This document shows positions 44,969-54,415 of a DNA stretch of 64,000 bases, one piece after another. A model generated the notes under the pieces. That model had not been told where the DNA came from. It searched no databases and saw only the letters and a program-made list of their open reading frames with translations. The position numbers and the translations under genes are program-made. Within the stretch, counting starts at the first letter, position 1, and each line of letters opens with the position of its first letter. The stretch spans positions 124,001 through 188,000 of the forward strand of contig NZ_JHZY01000002.1 of the NCBI RefSeq assembly GCF_000687915.1. Direction: 5' to 3'. The stretch comes from Leeuwenhoekiella sp. MAR_2009_132 (lineage in GTDB: Bacteria > Bacteroidota > Bacteroidia > Flavobacteriales > Flavobacteriaceae).

Positions 44969-45337
44969 TAAGTTTTCTTTATTGGTTCAACCTATTAGCT
45001 GCAAGTATCGTACGACAAAATAAAAAATAGGGAATATTGAAGATTTTAGAAAAATAATAGCTTCTTAGCGCAATTATACTAAAGCCTAAGAAGGTTATTA
45101 AAAATAAATGTTAAAATTGTTATAACTAAAACAGATTAATAGCATTACGATTTTTGGCAGGAAAACTGCCAAACCCCTGTATTAATGGCAGTTTTAGCGC
45201 TTTGGCGACTACAATTAAGAATAGTATAAATTATTTTTAGAAATATTTTTATCACGCAATATGTGTTTATTTAAAAAGTGTTTTCAAAAAAAAAGGAGCC
45301 CTAAGGCTCCTTTTATCATTTATAAAATAAAGAGAAT
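44969..45337. other. 369-base region between proC and pnp with a GGCAG/CTGCC hairpin
   Basis: Holds the proC promoter region and the pnp terminator. TTTGGCAG (45153-45160) and CTGCCAAA (45166-45173) form a perfect 8-bp hairpin around GAAAA with no U tract, so it is unlikely to be a terminator. A third copy of the word TGGCAGTTTT follows at about 45187. It could be a leader structure or protein-binding site for the proline operon. Confidence 0.45.
45286..45314 (-). terminator. Terminator of pnp
   Basis: AAAAGGAGCC and GGCTCCTTTT are perfect 10-base arms around CTAA. A nine-A run on the left gives a strong U tract on the minus strand. Confidence 0.9.
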
Positions 45338-47575
45338 TTAATCTCTTTTGCGATCTCTGTTATCACGACTGCGGTTGTCTCTACCACGGTTGTCGCGATC
45401 TCTGCTACCACCACGATCATTATTTTCTCGGGGAGCACGTTCTTTGTAACCTTCTGGCTTTTCAAGCAATGCCTTACGAGAAACTTTTTCTTTACGTGTA
45501 CGTGAATCAAGACCAAAATATTTAACCTCAAATTCATCACCCATATTAACAACGTCACTTACATTTTCAGTACGTTCCCAGGCTAATTCAGATACGTGAA
45601 GTAATACTTCGTTTCCTGGAGCGTCAAGATATTCTACTACAGCTCCAAAATCTAACATCTTAATTACTTTAACTCTATAGCTGTCGCCAACTACAGGTTT
45701 AAATGTAATAGAATCAATTTTTGCAAGAACAGCATTAATACCTTCCTGGCCAGTACCTAAAATTTCTACAATACCTTCTTCTGTTACAGGATCTTCGTTT
45801 ATTACGATAGTTGTCCCAGTTGCCTTCTGAAGTTCTTGAATCACCTTTCCGCCAGGTCCTATAAGTGCACCTATAAATGCGTTAGGTATGCGTACAGATA
45901 CCATTTTAGGAGCGTATTCTTTAACATCCTCACGTGGTGCGCTAATGGTCTCGGTAAGTTTACCTAATATATGTAAACGACCGTCACGTGCTTGTTTAAG
46001 TGCGCTTACTAAAATTTCGTAAGAAAGACCTTTAACCTTAATATCCATCTGGCAGGCAGTAATACCATCTGCCGTACCGGTTACTTTAAAGTCCATATCA
46101 CCTAAATGATCTTCATCACCTAAGATATCTGAAAGAACCGCATATTTACCAGAATCACCGTCTGAGATTAATCCCATAGCAATACCAGAAACCGGTTTTT
46201 TTAATTGAACACCAGCATCCATTAATGCCATTGTACCGGCACAAACAGTTGCCATAGAAGAAGAACCATTAGATTCTAATACTTCTGAAACTACTCGTAC
46301 AGTATATGGGCAGTCTGCAGGAATCATACCTTTTAAAGCACGTTGTGCAAGGTTACCGTGTCCTACCTCACGACGAGAAGTACCACGTATTGGGCGCGCC
46401 TCACCAGTTGAGAAAGGAGGGAAGTTGTAGTGTAAATAGAATGTCTCTTCACCTTCGTATGAAGGCATATCTATTTGATTAGCTTCTCTAGAAGTACCTA
46501 AAGTTACTGTAGCTAATGCTTGAGTTTCCCCACGAGTAAAAATAGAAGAACCGTGTACAGATGGTAAATAATCGGTTTCACACCAGATAGGGCGTATATC
46601 TGTAGTTTTACGACCGTCAAGACGTAAACCTTCATTAAGTGTAAGATCACGTACAGCAGCTTTTTCGGCCTTGTAGTAGTATTTTGTAACCATACCGCCA
46701 TAGTCTGCTAACTCTTCTTCAGAAAATGTAGCTTTTATTTCTTCTTTTATAGCATCAAATGCAGCACTACGCTCATGCTTGGCAGAACCTGCTTTTGCAA
46801 TTGCATAGACTTTATCATAAGCCATATCGTGAATTTTCTGTGCAAGATCTGCATCTTCACGCTCTGGCTCATACTCACGAGTTTCTTTCTTACCGAAAGC
46901 TTCAGCTAAACGAATCTGAGCAGCACACTGTACTTTAATAGCTTCGTGAGCAGCTTTGATAGCTTCAGTCATTTCTTCCTCAGAAATCTCGTTCATTTCA
47001 CCTTCAACCATCATTACAGAATCTGCAGATGCACCAATTACCATATCGATATCAGATTCTGCTAATTGAGTTCTTGAAGGGTTGATGATAAATTCACCAT
47101 TAATACGACCTACGCGTACTTCTGAAATAGCACATTCAAACGGAAAGTCTGAAAGTTGAATTGCAGCAGAAGCGGCAAGACCGGCCATAGCATCAGGCAT
47201 AACATCATCGTCATGAGACATTAGCTGAATCATAACCTGAGTTTCTGCGTGGTAATCTTTAGGGAATAAAGGGCGAAGTACACGGTCAACCAGACGCATG
47301 GTTAAAACTTCACCATCACTTGGGCGTGCTTCTCTCTTGAAGAAACCACCAGGATAACGACCTGCAGCCGCAAATTTTTCACGATAATCTACCGTTAGCG
47401 GAAGAAAATCAACGTCACTTTGTTTGTAATTAGATACAACAGTACAAAGTATCATACATTTACCGGATTGTACAACTACAGAACCGTGGGCCTGTTTTGC
47501 AAGTTTACCGGTTTCGATAGAGATTTCTCTACCATCACCAAGGTCTATGACCTCTTTGAAAGTTTTTGGAATCAT
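45338..47575 (-). CDS. pnp: Polyribonucleotide nucleotidyltransferase (PNPase)
   Basis: Trimeric 3'-5' phosphorolytic exoribonuclease of mRNA decay. Two RNase PH cores are visible (first with [20 protein letters not shown] and [11 protein letters not shown]; second with [19 protein letters not shown] and [17 protein letters not shown]), then a KH domain ([15 protein letters not shown]) and an S1 domain ([18 protein letters not shown]). The C-terminus ends in an Arg/Asp/Asn-rich tail of about 35 residues built from [12 protein letters not shown] repeats, probably disordered and RNA-binding. I take the ATG at 47575 ([13 protein letters not shown]), the family start; a TTG or in-frame start seven codons earlier has no support. 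It lies downstream of rpsO, the classical rpsO-pnp order, though an rpsO terminator intervenes. Confidence 0.96.
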   Translation of the reverse strand: MIPKTFKEVIDLGDGREISIETGKLAKQAHGSVVVQSGKCMILCTVVSNYKQSDVDFLPLTVDYREKFAAAGRYPGGFFKREARPSDGEVLTMRLVDRVLRPLFPKDYHAETQVMIQLMSHDDDVMPDAMAGLAASAAIQLSDFPFECAISEVRVGRINGEFIINPSRTQLAESDIDMVIGASADSVMMVEGEMNEISEEEMTEAIKAAHEAIKVQCAAQIRLAEAFGKKETREYEPEREDADLAQKIHDMAYDKVYAIAKAGSAKHERSAAFDAIKEEIKATFSEEELADYGGMVTKYYYKAEKAAVRDLTLNEGLRLDGRKTTDIRPIWCETDYLPSVHGSSIFTRGETQALATVTLGTSREANQIDMPSYEGEETFYLHYNFPPFSTGEARPIRGTSRREVGHGNLAQRALKGMIPADCPYTVRVVSEVLESNGSSSMATVCAGTMALMDAGVQLKKPVSGIAMGLISDGDSGKYAVLSDILGDEDHLGDMDFKVTGTADGITACQMDIKVKGLSYEILVSALKQARDGRLHILGKLTETISAPREDVKEYAPKMVSVRIPNAFIGALIGPGGKVIQELQKATGTTIVINEDPVTEEGIVEILGTGQEGINAVLAKIDSITFKPVVGDSYRVKVIKMLDFGAVVEYLDAPGNEVLLHVSELAWERTENVSDVVNMGDEFEVKYFGLDSRTRKEKVSRKALLEKPEGYKERAPRENNDRGGSRDRDNRGRDNRSRDNRDRKRD

Positions 47576-47737
47576 AAAAATGTTTTTCAGTAGCACGACA
47601 GCGCGTGCAATTAATCAAATGCCTTAACTAGTTAGGGAAAGGCAAGGTCTGTTGTTGTGTTGTGTGTAGTGTTTGACCTGTGAAAAACCTTTAGGTAGCT
47701 TTCTTTGCCCTTTCGGGACTTTTGAGTAATTAATAAA

Positions 47738-47764
47738 ATAAAAGGGGCAAACTGCCCCTTTTAA
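47738..47764 (-). terminator. Terminator of rpsO
   Basis: AAAAGGGGCA and TGCCCCTTTT form a nearly complete 10-bp stem with a short loop and A/T flanks, directly after the rpsO stop codon. Confidence 0.85.
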
Positions 47765-47773
47765 AAATAAGAA

Positions 47774-48043
47774 TTATTTTCTTAAACCTAATTCTTTAAC
47801 GATAGCACGATATCTTAAAATATCTTTCTTAATTAAGTAATCAAGCAACGCTCTGCGTTTACCTACCAACATTACTAATGAACGCTCTGTGTTAAAATCC
47901 TTACGGTTTGTTTTTAAATGCTCAGTAAGGTGGCTAATGCGGTATGTGAATAACGCAATTTGTCCCTCTGCAGACCCGGTATCGTTTTTACCTTTACCGT
48001 ATTTGCTAAAAATTTCATCTTTCTTTTCTTGAGTAAGATACAT
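47774..48043 (-). CDS. rpsO: 30S ribosomal protein S15
   Basis: Small-subunit protein that binds the central domain of 16S rRNA early in assembly. The 89 residues and motifs (DTGSAEGQIALFTYRISHLTEHL, cited in part as GSAEGQIALFTYRI; NRKDFNTERSLVMLVGKRR; LLDYLIKKDILRYR) match the universal family closely. The helix-turn-helix with conserved His-Leu-Thr-Glu-His is intact. The neighbour downstream is pnp, as in many bacteria; in E. coli S15 represses its own translation, but no comparable leader was identified here. Confidence 0.97.
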   Translation of the reverse strand: MYLTQEKKDEIFSKYGKGKNDTGSAEGQIALFTYRISHLTEHLKTNRKDFNTERSLVMLVGKRRALLDYLIKKDILRYRAIVKELGLRK

Positions 48044-48136
48044 GCCAATATTATTTAAATAGTTTTTATGTATTTAATGAGTCTATCTCATTAAGCCGGC
48101 AAAGATACAATTAATTCTTAAAGAAAAACGATATTT

Positions 48137-48994
48137 TTAATTACGTATAGCTTGATTGAGAATTAAGTCTATATAGAGATTTATATTTTTCTTTAACACT
48201 TTACGGTGTGAAATAAAATCTAGGAAACCGTGCTCTTTCAAGAATTCTGCAGTTTGAAAATCTGCCGGAAGTTCCTGACCTGTTGTATCGCGTACTACTC
48301 GGGGACCTGCAAAACCTATTAATGCACCGGGTTCAGAAATGTTTATATCTCCTAACATTGCAAAAGAGGCTGTTGTACCGCCTGTTGTAGGATCTGTACA
48401 TAAAGAGATGTAAGGAATTTTAGCCTCTGCAAGTTGTGCAAGTTTAGCAGATGTTTTTGCTAATTGCATTAAAGATAAGGCAGCTTCCATCATACGCGCG
48501 CCACCAGATTTAGATATTATAACTAAAGGCACATTGTTTTTAAGTGAGTAATCTGCTGCGCGGGCAATTTTTTCACCTACAACAGATCCCATAGAACCGC
48601 CAATAAATTTAAAATCCATTGCCGCAACAACCAGATCTTTGCCAAAGCTTTTACCTACCGCTGTACGTACCGCATCTTTAAGACCGGTTTTAGCTTCTGC
48701 ATCTTTAAGACGATCTACGTATTTTTTAGTGTCTTCAAATCCTAAGGGATCTTTAGAACTAAGGTTTTTATCTAATTCTTTATATTTTCCTTCATCAAAA
48801 AGAATTGAAAAGTATTCTTCGCTTCCTATTCTTACATGGTAATCATCTTCTGGACTTACATAAAAGTTTTTAGCAAGCTCATCTGCATCAATAATTTTAC
48901 CGGTAGGTGATTTATACCAAAGACCTTTGGGTACGTCTTTTTTATTTTCGGTAGCGGTTTGTATACCTTTTTCTTTTCGTTTGAACCAAGCCAT
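48137..48994 (-). CDS. accD: Acetyl-CoA carboxylase carboxyltransferase subunit beta, zinc-ribbon-less
   Basis: Beta subunit of the carboxyltransferase that makes malonyl-CoA for fatty acid synthesis. The crotonase-like core is well conserved: [51 protein letters not shown] and [11 protein letters not shown]. In the N-terminal region the four zinc-binding Cys of the E. coli protein (CDSC ... CPKC) are replaced: the equivalent positions read WYKSPTGK and [10 protein letters not shown], with no Cys before about residue 190. The protein therefore probably lacks the zinc ribbon that binds mRNA and helps catalysis in E. coli. The length of 285 residues is normal. No accA is adjacent. The loss seems to be a lineage trait, not decay. 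Confidence 0.95.
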   Translation of the reverse strand: MAWFKRKEKGIQTATENKKDVPKGLWYKSPTGKIIDADELAKNFYVSPEDDYHVRIGSEEYFSILFDEGKYKELDKNLSSKDPLGFEDTKKYVDRLKDAEAKTGLKDAVRTAVGKSFGKDLVVAAMDFKFIGGSMGSVVGEKIARAADYSLKNNVPLVIISKSGGARMMEAALSLMQLAKTSAKLAQLAEAKIPYISLCTDPTTGGTTASFAMLGDINISEPGALIGFAGPRVVRDTTGQELPADFQTAEFLKEHGFLDFISHRKVLKKNINLYIDLILNQAIRN

Positions 48995-49146
48995 AAATTT
49001 TGCTTTTTAGTTTTTGACTCGTTAATTAAGCTTTAATTTCAAACTTTTATGTAAGAAAACTTAATTGCTTTCAGATTAATTTCAACAGGAAAGTTGATAT
49101 TAACCTTTAGTAAAGTCAGTATTTTTAAAAGATAATTATTAAGGGT

Positions 49147-49177
49147 GAAAAACCCCGGAGATTTAATACCCGAGGTT
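49147..49177 (-). terminator. Terminator of the fructose-bisphosphate aldolase gene
   Basis: On the minus strand AAACCTCGG pairs with CCGGGGTTT (one G:U pair) around an 11-base loop and is followed by a short T tract. Confidence 0.75.
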
Positions 49178-49212
49178 TCAATTTATTTAATTTTTAGGAA
49201 AAGCAAAAAATA

Positions 49213-50280
49213 CTAAAGTGTATTTACGTTGTTAAGATCTTCAAACGCTTTTTCTAAACGCGCATTAAAAGCCTCTTCTCCCTTACGGAACCAAACTCTT
49301 GGATCGTAATATTTTTTATTAGGGCTGTCTTCGCCGCTAGGATTTCCTATCTGTCCTTGAAGATAATCTGCATTTGCATCAAAATATTTGCGCACACCTT
49401 CAGTAAATGCCCATTGTAAATCTGTATCAATATTCATTTTGATTACACCGTAGCTAATACCCTCGCGTATTTCTTCTACTGTAGAACCACTACCTCCGTG
49501 AAAAACGAAGTCTATAGAATTAGGTCGTAAATTGTATTTTTCTGAAACAAACTCCTGAGAATTTTTTAGAATTTTTGGAGTAAGTTTTACGTTACCCGGC
49601 TTATAAACACCGTGTACATTACCAAAGGCAGCAGCAATTGTAAATTGATCACTTACTTTGCTTAATTCTTCATAAGCGTAAGCAACTTCTTCTGGTTGTG
49701 TGTATAATTTTGAGTCGTCAACATCTGTATTGTCAACACCATCTTCTTCACCACCTGTGATACCTAATTCTATCTCTAGAGTCATATCCATTTTACTCAT
49801 ACGCTCAAGATACTGCTTACAAATCTCTATATTTTCTTCTAGAGACTCTTCACTAAGATCTATCATATGAGAGCTGAAAAGCGAATGCCCGTGCTCTTTG
49901 TAGTATTCTTCAGAAGCATCAAGAAGACCATCTATCCAGGGCAATAATTTTTTTGCACAATGGTCTGTATGTAATATTACTGTTGCGCCATAACGCTTAG
50001 CCATCTCATGTACATGCTTAGCACCGGCAATAGCACCGCCTACTGCAGCTTGTTGATTTTCGTTAGAATATCCTTTTCCTGCATTAAACTGAGCTCCACC
50101 ATTTGAAAATTGTAAGATAACAGGTGCATTTAATTTTGCAGCAGTTTCTAAAACACCGTTAATAGTGCTAGAACCTATAACATTAACTGCAGGTAATGCA
50201 TAACCGTTTTCTTTAGCATGTTTGAAAATTGCTTGAACTTCTCTTCCGGTTGCAACTCCCGGTTTGATACTATGACTCAT
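49213..50280 (-). CDS. fbaA: Class II fructose-bisphosphate aldolase
   Basis: Zinc-dependent glycolytic and gluconeogenic aldolase cleaving fructose 1,6-bisphosphate to the two triose phosphates. The class IIA pattern is seen: ALPAVNVIGSSTINGVLE, VILHTDHCAKKLLPW with catalytic Asp and zinc-binding His, SSHMIDLSEESLEENI, LEIELGITGGEEDGVDN, AAFGNVHGVYKPGNVKL and FVFHGGSGSTVEEI, with NIDTDLQWAFTEGVR near the end. The 355 residues match E. coli FbaA (359). It is monocistronic, with a terminator behind. Together with fbp it defines the hexose-bisphosphate steps. Confidence 0.96.
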   Translation of the reverse strand: MSHSIKPGVATGREVQAIFKHAKENGYALPAVNVIGSSTINGVLETAAKLNAPVILQFSNGGAQFNAGKGYSNENQQAAVGGAIAGAKHVHEMAKRYGATVILHTDHCAKKLLPWIDGLLDASEEYYKEHGHSLFSSHMIDLSEESLEENIEICKQYLERMSKMDMTLEIELGITGGEEDGVDNTDVDDSKLYTQPEEVAYAYEELSKVSDQFTIAAAFGNVHGVYKPGNVKLTPKILKNSQEFVSEKYNLRPNSIDFVFHGGSGSTVEEIREGISYGVIKMNIDTDLQWAFTEGVRKYFDANADYLQGQIGNPSGEDSPNKKYYDPRVWFRKGEEAFNARLEKAFEDLNNVNTL

Positions 50281-50346
50281 AAGTTTTTATTTACTTAGTT
50301 AGAAACGTAAAATTAATAAATATTTGGGGTTTACCCTTTATAAATA

Positions 50347-52920
50347 CTAGAAAGGATAGTTAATACCCACGTTATAAACTGCATTAGTTAGATTGGTATT
50401 TTTAAACCAGCGCTCTCCCACAGGCAATGCCGGGTCATAGGTTTTTAGACCAATGTCAAATCTCAACACAAAGAAGCTAAAATCGTATCGAAATCCAAAT
50501 CCTGTTCCTACCGCGATATCTTCTAAGCTTTTTAGGCCTGTAAAGGTCGATTGGGGGTCAGTAACATTATCTAAAGCATTCCATATGTTGCCTACATCGG
50601 TAAAAATAGCGCCTTTTAAATCTCCTAAAAGGGTAAAGCGCTGTTCTAAATTGAATGAAAGCTTCATGTTTGCTTCATTAAAATCATTAGGACTGTCTGT
50701 GCTACCGGGTCCTAATCTATAAGCTTGCCAGGCCCTGTTATCGTTAGATCCCCCGCCAAAAAAGCTGCGTATAAAGGGAATGCTTTTAGAATTTCCGTAG
50801 GGAATTGCAATACCGCCAAAGGCTCTAAATGCAAGAATATTATCATTTCCAAAATCCCAATGCTTTATGAAGTCTATTTCGGTTTTTACGTATTGCGAAA
50901 AGCGTACACCCAGAACCCTGTATGCATTATCTTCATTTTTTTCTAAACCTATAATATTGCCTATAGCACTTAATGTATTACCTGCAATCTCAAGTTTTGT
51001 TCTAAAGCTGGTAAACTCATCATCAAATAAGTTTTCTCTGGTGTTTTTGTAATATGTGAAGCTGGTGGCGAGTATGAGGTTGTCTTCGGTTAGACGTTGA
51101 CGGCGCTCTTCAATATTAAAAATATTAGAAAACTCAGGGTCTGTTACTGCAATCTCATTTGATTGCACGGCGTTGATAAAGCCAAGTGCACCATCTGGAA
51201 TGGTGAGATTATTTGTATTCTGATCGAGTAGGGGACTGTTAGCGTCAAGATAGACCTGTGCAATCTCATTCAATTGTGTGTACGAATTCTCATAAACTTT
51301 AAAATAATTTGCTACGTTCAAATTACGTACATATTGAATATCAAATAGATCAAAGCGGTAATTGAGATTATTTGAGGGCGACCATTTAAAATTTACCCCA
51401 CCGGTTATATTCTGTTTGTCTAGACCTATATTTTGTTGAACACCTATACCTGTTGTGAAACTGGTAGAAGGAGACATTTCTGGAGTGATAAATCTTTGTG
51501 TTTTTAGAGGAAAAAATATGCGGGGTATGGTTAAGCTTAAATCTGTGCCTATTTCAGTAATGTCAAAAAAGCCGGTGCTGTTTTCTGTAGGGGCTTTTGA
51601 AGCACCTATGCTACCACGACCCGAAATTTGTAAGGTTTCCATACCTCCTAAAACATTACGTATTTGAAGCGAACCACCTCCTGCAATACCAAATTTCTGG
51701 ATGTTTGAAGTAGAAACGTCAAAATCTACTCTAAGATTAAACTTAGGAAGCGGTATTAAATAAAAATTTGCAATTAAATCTGTGCCTTTGGGATCTTCAG
51801 GATCTTCTGTATATCTTAAATCGGGATATCTAAAAGTATTTAATTGGCTTAAACGTATTAGTGATTTATTACGGGAGTCATCACTATAAATATCTCCTGG
51901 TTTTATAAACAGCGCATCGGTTAGGTACTTAGGTTTATACCTAATTTTATCATATGCGTAGAGGTGATAATCATTTAGTGACGCACTATCTTTTAATGTA
52001 TTGTTACGTATAGAATAACCGTAATCTGTAGTAACATTGACCTTACTGATTTTATGAACATTAAGCGGCACTTCATAAACAGAATCTCGTGCACGTATTT
52101 CTCTATTTTTAATATAGAGTTCTAGATTTACTTTATTGCCTGTTTTAACAGAGTCTCCTATAAAACTGATATAATCTCTGTCAAAATAAAATAACCCATT
52201 ATTACGCATCAGCTCGGTGAGGCGTGCGGTTTCAGAATTGATATCGAGTAATTCATATTGAACTCCTTCTTTAATGAATGAGTTGTTTCTATATTTTTTA
52301 TAAATAGAATCTGCAGCAGCAGATTTTATAAATGTGGTTACAGAATCTATGATGTAGGGTTTGCCTGTAGCTACGGTGTATTCAACTTTTCCGCGTTTAT
52401 CAAGACTATCTTTTATAATTTTATAATCTGTGATCGCATTAAACCAGCCTTTGCTATTGTAATATTCTTTGAGACGTGCTGCAGAGCGTTTTGATAGATT
52501 TTCAGAAATTATGGTGGGAGCTTCACCAGTATTCTTGAGTGTTTGATTAAAATTACTTCTAAACTCAATGTATTTATCTAATTGTTTGCGAGATAATACT
52601 CCTGTCCAGAATTTACGAGCACTCTCATCTTCAATAAAACGTGCTTGCATTATCGAATCTATGTTAGGCCGTGCCCAATTATAGATATATAGACGTAATG
52701 GGGAGTTGAGCAATGGCAACCTTGCATTAGGCTGTTGATAGGGTATATTATTTATATTATAAGCGTCATTTACCTCTCCATTTACACGTATCGTGTTTTC
52801 GGTGAGAAGTAATTGCCCGTTTGCCACTCGTTTTACCGCGTTGCAAGAAGCAAGGGTAAGCAAGAGTAATATAATAAATCCTATTTTTGCCGGTAGTTGT
52901 TGCAAGTGAGCTGTTCTCAA
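50347..52920 (-). CDS. tamL: BamA/TamA-family outer-membrane lipoprotein TamL
   Basis: Omp85-superfamily assembly factor of the Bacteroidota translocation and assembly module. The N-terminus has a lipoprotein signal ending LTLASC, characteristic of TamL rather than BamA. POTRA-like domains follow (about 40-370) and then a 16-strand barrel (about 400-857), ending in VGINYPF with the terminal aromatic residue used for membrane insertion. VGTGFGFRYDFSFFVLRFDIG lies near the end (cited in part as FGFRYDFSFFVLR). Length 857 residues. The inner-membrane partner TamB is not in the window. The gene diverges from an RNA methyltransferase gene with only 26 bases between starts. Confidence 0.9.
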   Translation of the reverse strand: MRTAHLQQLPAKIGFIILLLLTLASCNAVKRVANGQLLLTENTIRVNGEVNDAYNINNIPYQQPNARLPLLNSPLRLYIYNWARPNIDSIMQARFIEDESARKFWTGVLSRKQLDKYIEFRSNFNQTLKNTGEAPTIISENLSKRSAARLKEYYNSKGWFNAITDYKIIKDSLDKRGKVEYTVATGKPYIIDSVTTFIKSAAADSIYKKYRNNSFIKEGVQYELLDINSETARLTELMRNNGLFYFDRDYISFIGDSVKTGNKVNLELYIKNREIRARDSVYEVPLNVHKISKVNVTTDYGYSIRNNTLKDSASLNDYHLYAYDKIRYKPKYLTDALFIKPGDIYSDDSRNKSLIRLSQLNTFRYPDLRYTEDPEDPKGTDLIANFYLIPLPKFNLRVDFDVSTSNIQKFGIAGGGSLQIRNVLGGMETLQISGRGSIGASKAPTENSTGFFDITEIGTDLSLTIPRIFFPLKTQRFITPEMSPSTSFTTGIGVQQNIGLDKQNITGGVNFKWSPSNNLNYRFDLFDIQYVRNLNVANYFKVYENSYTQLNEIAQVYLDANSPLLDQNTNNLTIPDGALGFINAVQSNEIAVTDPEFSNIFNIEERRQRLTEDNLILATSFTYYKNTRENLFDDEFTSFRTKLEIAGNTLSAIGNIIGLEKNEDNAYRVLGVRFSQYVKTEIDFIKHWDFGNDNILAFRAFGGIAIPYGNSKSIPFIRSFFGGGSNDNRAWQAYRLGPGSTDSPNDFNEANMKLSFNLEQRFTLLGDLKGAIFTDVGNIWNALDNVTDPQSTFTGLKSLEDIAVGTGFGFRYDFSFFVLRFDIGLKTYDPALPVGERWFKNTNLTNAVYNVGINYPF

Positions 52921-52946
52921 AATAACTTCAAAAATACATAATAAGC

Positions 52947-53663
52947 GTGGTTAGCAAAAGCCAAATAAAATTAATAACGAGCCTTAATCAAAAAAAGTAC
53001 CGCCAGCAGCATGGGTTGTTTGTTGTAGAAGGTATTAAGGGAATTGAAGAGTTTTTAAACTCTCATTTTAAACTGCATAGTCTTTTTACTACGGAAGGCT
53101 TTTTTGATGGGCAAGCAAATAAAGAGCTCATTTCAGAAAATGAACTTAAAAAAATAAGCTTTCTCAAAACGCCTCAAAAAGCACTTGCAATTTTTGAAAT
53201 TCCGCAGGCTATCAAAACCGAAATAAAAGGATTACAACTTGTTGTTGATGACTTACGAGATCCCGGTAATTTAGGTACACTCATTAGGTTGTGTGACTGG
53301 TTTAATATTGAAAATCTGGTGTGCTCTAATCAAACTGTAGATTGCTACAATCCTAAGGTAGTGCAGGCAACTATGGGATCTATAACCCGTGTAAATGTGG
53401 TGTATACAAACTTAGCGGAATATCTAAAGGCAGTAAATCTTCCCGTCTATGGAGCTTTTATGAATGGCGTTTCTGTTTATGAGGCAGACTTGCCTGAAGA
53501 AGCTATTTTGATTTTGGGTAATGAAGCAAATGGTATATCTACAGAAATAGCAGACTGCGTTACCCAGAAAATAAGCATTCCACAATTTGGCACATCTACA
53601 ACTGAAAGTCTTAATGTAGCAATTGCAGGAGCTATTCTAGTAAGTGAGTTTAAGCGTCGCTAA
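52947..53663 (+). CDS. TrmH/SpoU-family RNA 2'-O-ribose methyltransferase
   Basis: SPOUT-class methyltransferase, 238 residues. An N-terminal substrate-binding domain (KYRQQHGLFVVEGIKGIEE, cited in part) is followed by the knotted catalytic domain with motif 1 DDLRDPGNLGTLIRLCDW, motif 2 LILGNEANGIS and motif 3 IPQFGTSTTESLNVAIAGAIL (cited in part as TTESLNVAIAGAIL). These are the three SpoU motifs; the Arg and Asn residues needed for activity are present. Substrate may be 23S rRNA or tRNA, which cannot be told from sequence. The start is ATG-less in appearance: translation probably begins at GTG 52947 (VSKSQIKLI), the only start near the divergent tamL promoter. Confidence 0.88.
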   Translation: MVSKSQIKLITSLNQKKYRQQHGLFVVEGIKGIEEFLNSHFKLHSLFTTEGFFDGQANKELISENELKKISFLKTPQKALAIFEIPQAIKTEIKGLQLVVDDLRDPGNLGTLIRLCDWFNIENLVCSNQTVDCYNPKVVQATMGSITRVNVVYTNLAEYLKAVNLPVYGAFMNGVSVYEADLPEEAILILGNEANGISTEIADCVTQKISIPQFGTSTTESLNVAIAGAILVSEFKRR

Positions 53664-53665
53664 GT

Positions 53666-54415
53666 TTATTTTATAGCACAAATGCGTAGACGCTTATAGT
53701 CTGCATAAAAGTGACCATCTCTGTACAGTTTATCGCGCACTCTATCTTGTACCGTTCTACGTATATCAGTTACTTCATTTTCAGTAATATCTGCAAAATA
53801 CTTTCCTGCAAACATTGTTAACCAGTCAATTATTCCGGTTTCAGGATCATTTAATTGTGTAGGTCTATCGTATAAATGGGCAAAAGTTACTTTAAAGCCG
53901 TTTTTTTCAAGAAAGTAAGAGTAGGTCCCCAGTTTTGGGAAATACCAGTTGACAGTTTTAGATTGTTTAACATAGCCGTTTTCTTCTAAAACATCTTGAA
54001 GTGTATCTATAATTATAGCTACGTTACCTTTACCACCCATTTCTAGCAGTAATCTTCCGCCGGGTTTTAGATTGCTATACATAGCAGATATTGCAGCTTC
54101 GGGATTTAAAATCCAGTGTAAAGTAGCATTGCTAAAAATAGCATCATATTGTACGGTGTCAATAAAGCTTTCACCTCTAGCTTGAATAAATTTAATAGCT
54201 TTAAATTGTTCTTGAGCAGCTTCAATCATTGCCGCAGAAGCATCTATACCTACGAGTTCTGCACCACTTTGCGCAATTTCTGCTGTAAGTTCGCCAGTGC
54301 CGCATCCAAAATCTAATATGCGTTCTCCTGCTTTAGGATTAAGCATACTTATTAAATCTTTGCCGTAATCAAATACAAAGCCGTGTTTTTTTCTGTATAA
54401 ATTAGCCTCCCACAT
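53666..54415 (-). CDS. Class I SAM-dependent methyltransferase (trans-aconitate methyltransferase-like)
   Basis: Cytosolic methyltransferase of 249 residues. Motif I is ILDFGCGTGELTAEIAQSG; motif II acidic residue is in LVGIDASAAMIEAA; IFSNATLHWILNPEAAI and LKPGGRLLLEMGGKGNV are the later motifs. HWILNPE resembles trans-aconitate methyltransferases, but the substrate is unknown. Its start codon overlaps the porT stop codon (TAATG), so it is translationally coupled to porT in the ubiE-porT operon. Two bases separate its stop from the convergent SpoU methyltransferase gene, with no terminator between. Confidence 0.85.
   Translation of the reverse strand: MWEANLYRKKHGFVFDYGKDLISMLNPKAGERILDFGCGTGELTAEIAQSGAELVGIDASAAMIEAAQEQFKAIKFIQARGESFIDTVQYDAIFSNATLHWILNPEAAISAMYSNLKPGGRLLLEMGGKGNVAIIIDTLQDVLEENGYVKQSKTVNWYFPKLGTYSYFLEKNGFKVTFAHLYDRPTQLNDPETGIIDWLTMFAGKYFADITENEVTDIRRTVQDRVRDKLYRDGHFYADYKRLRICAIK

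Noticed and set aside
45153..45173. Hairpin upstream of proC as a transcription terminator
   Set aside because: There is no U tract on either strand. The pnp terminator is the separate hairpin at 45286-45314.
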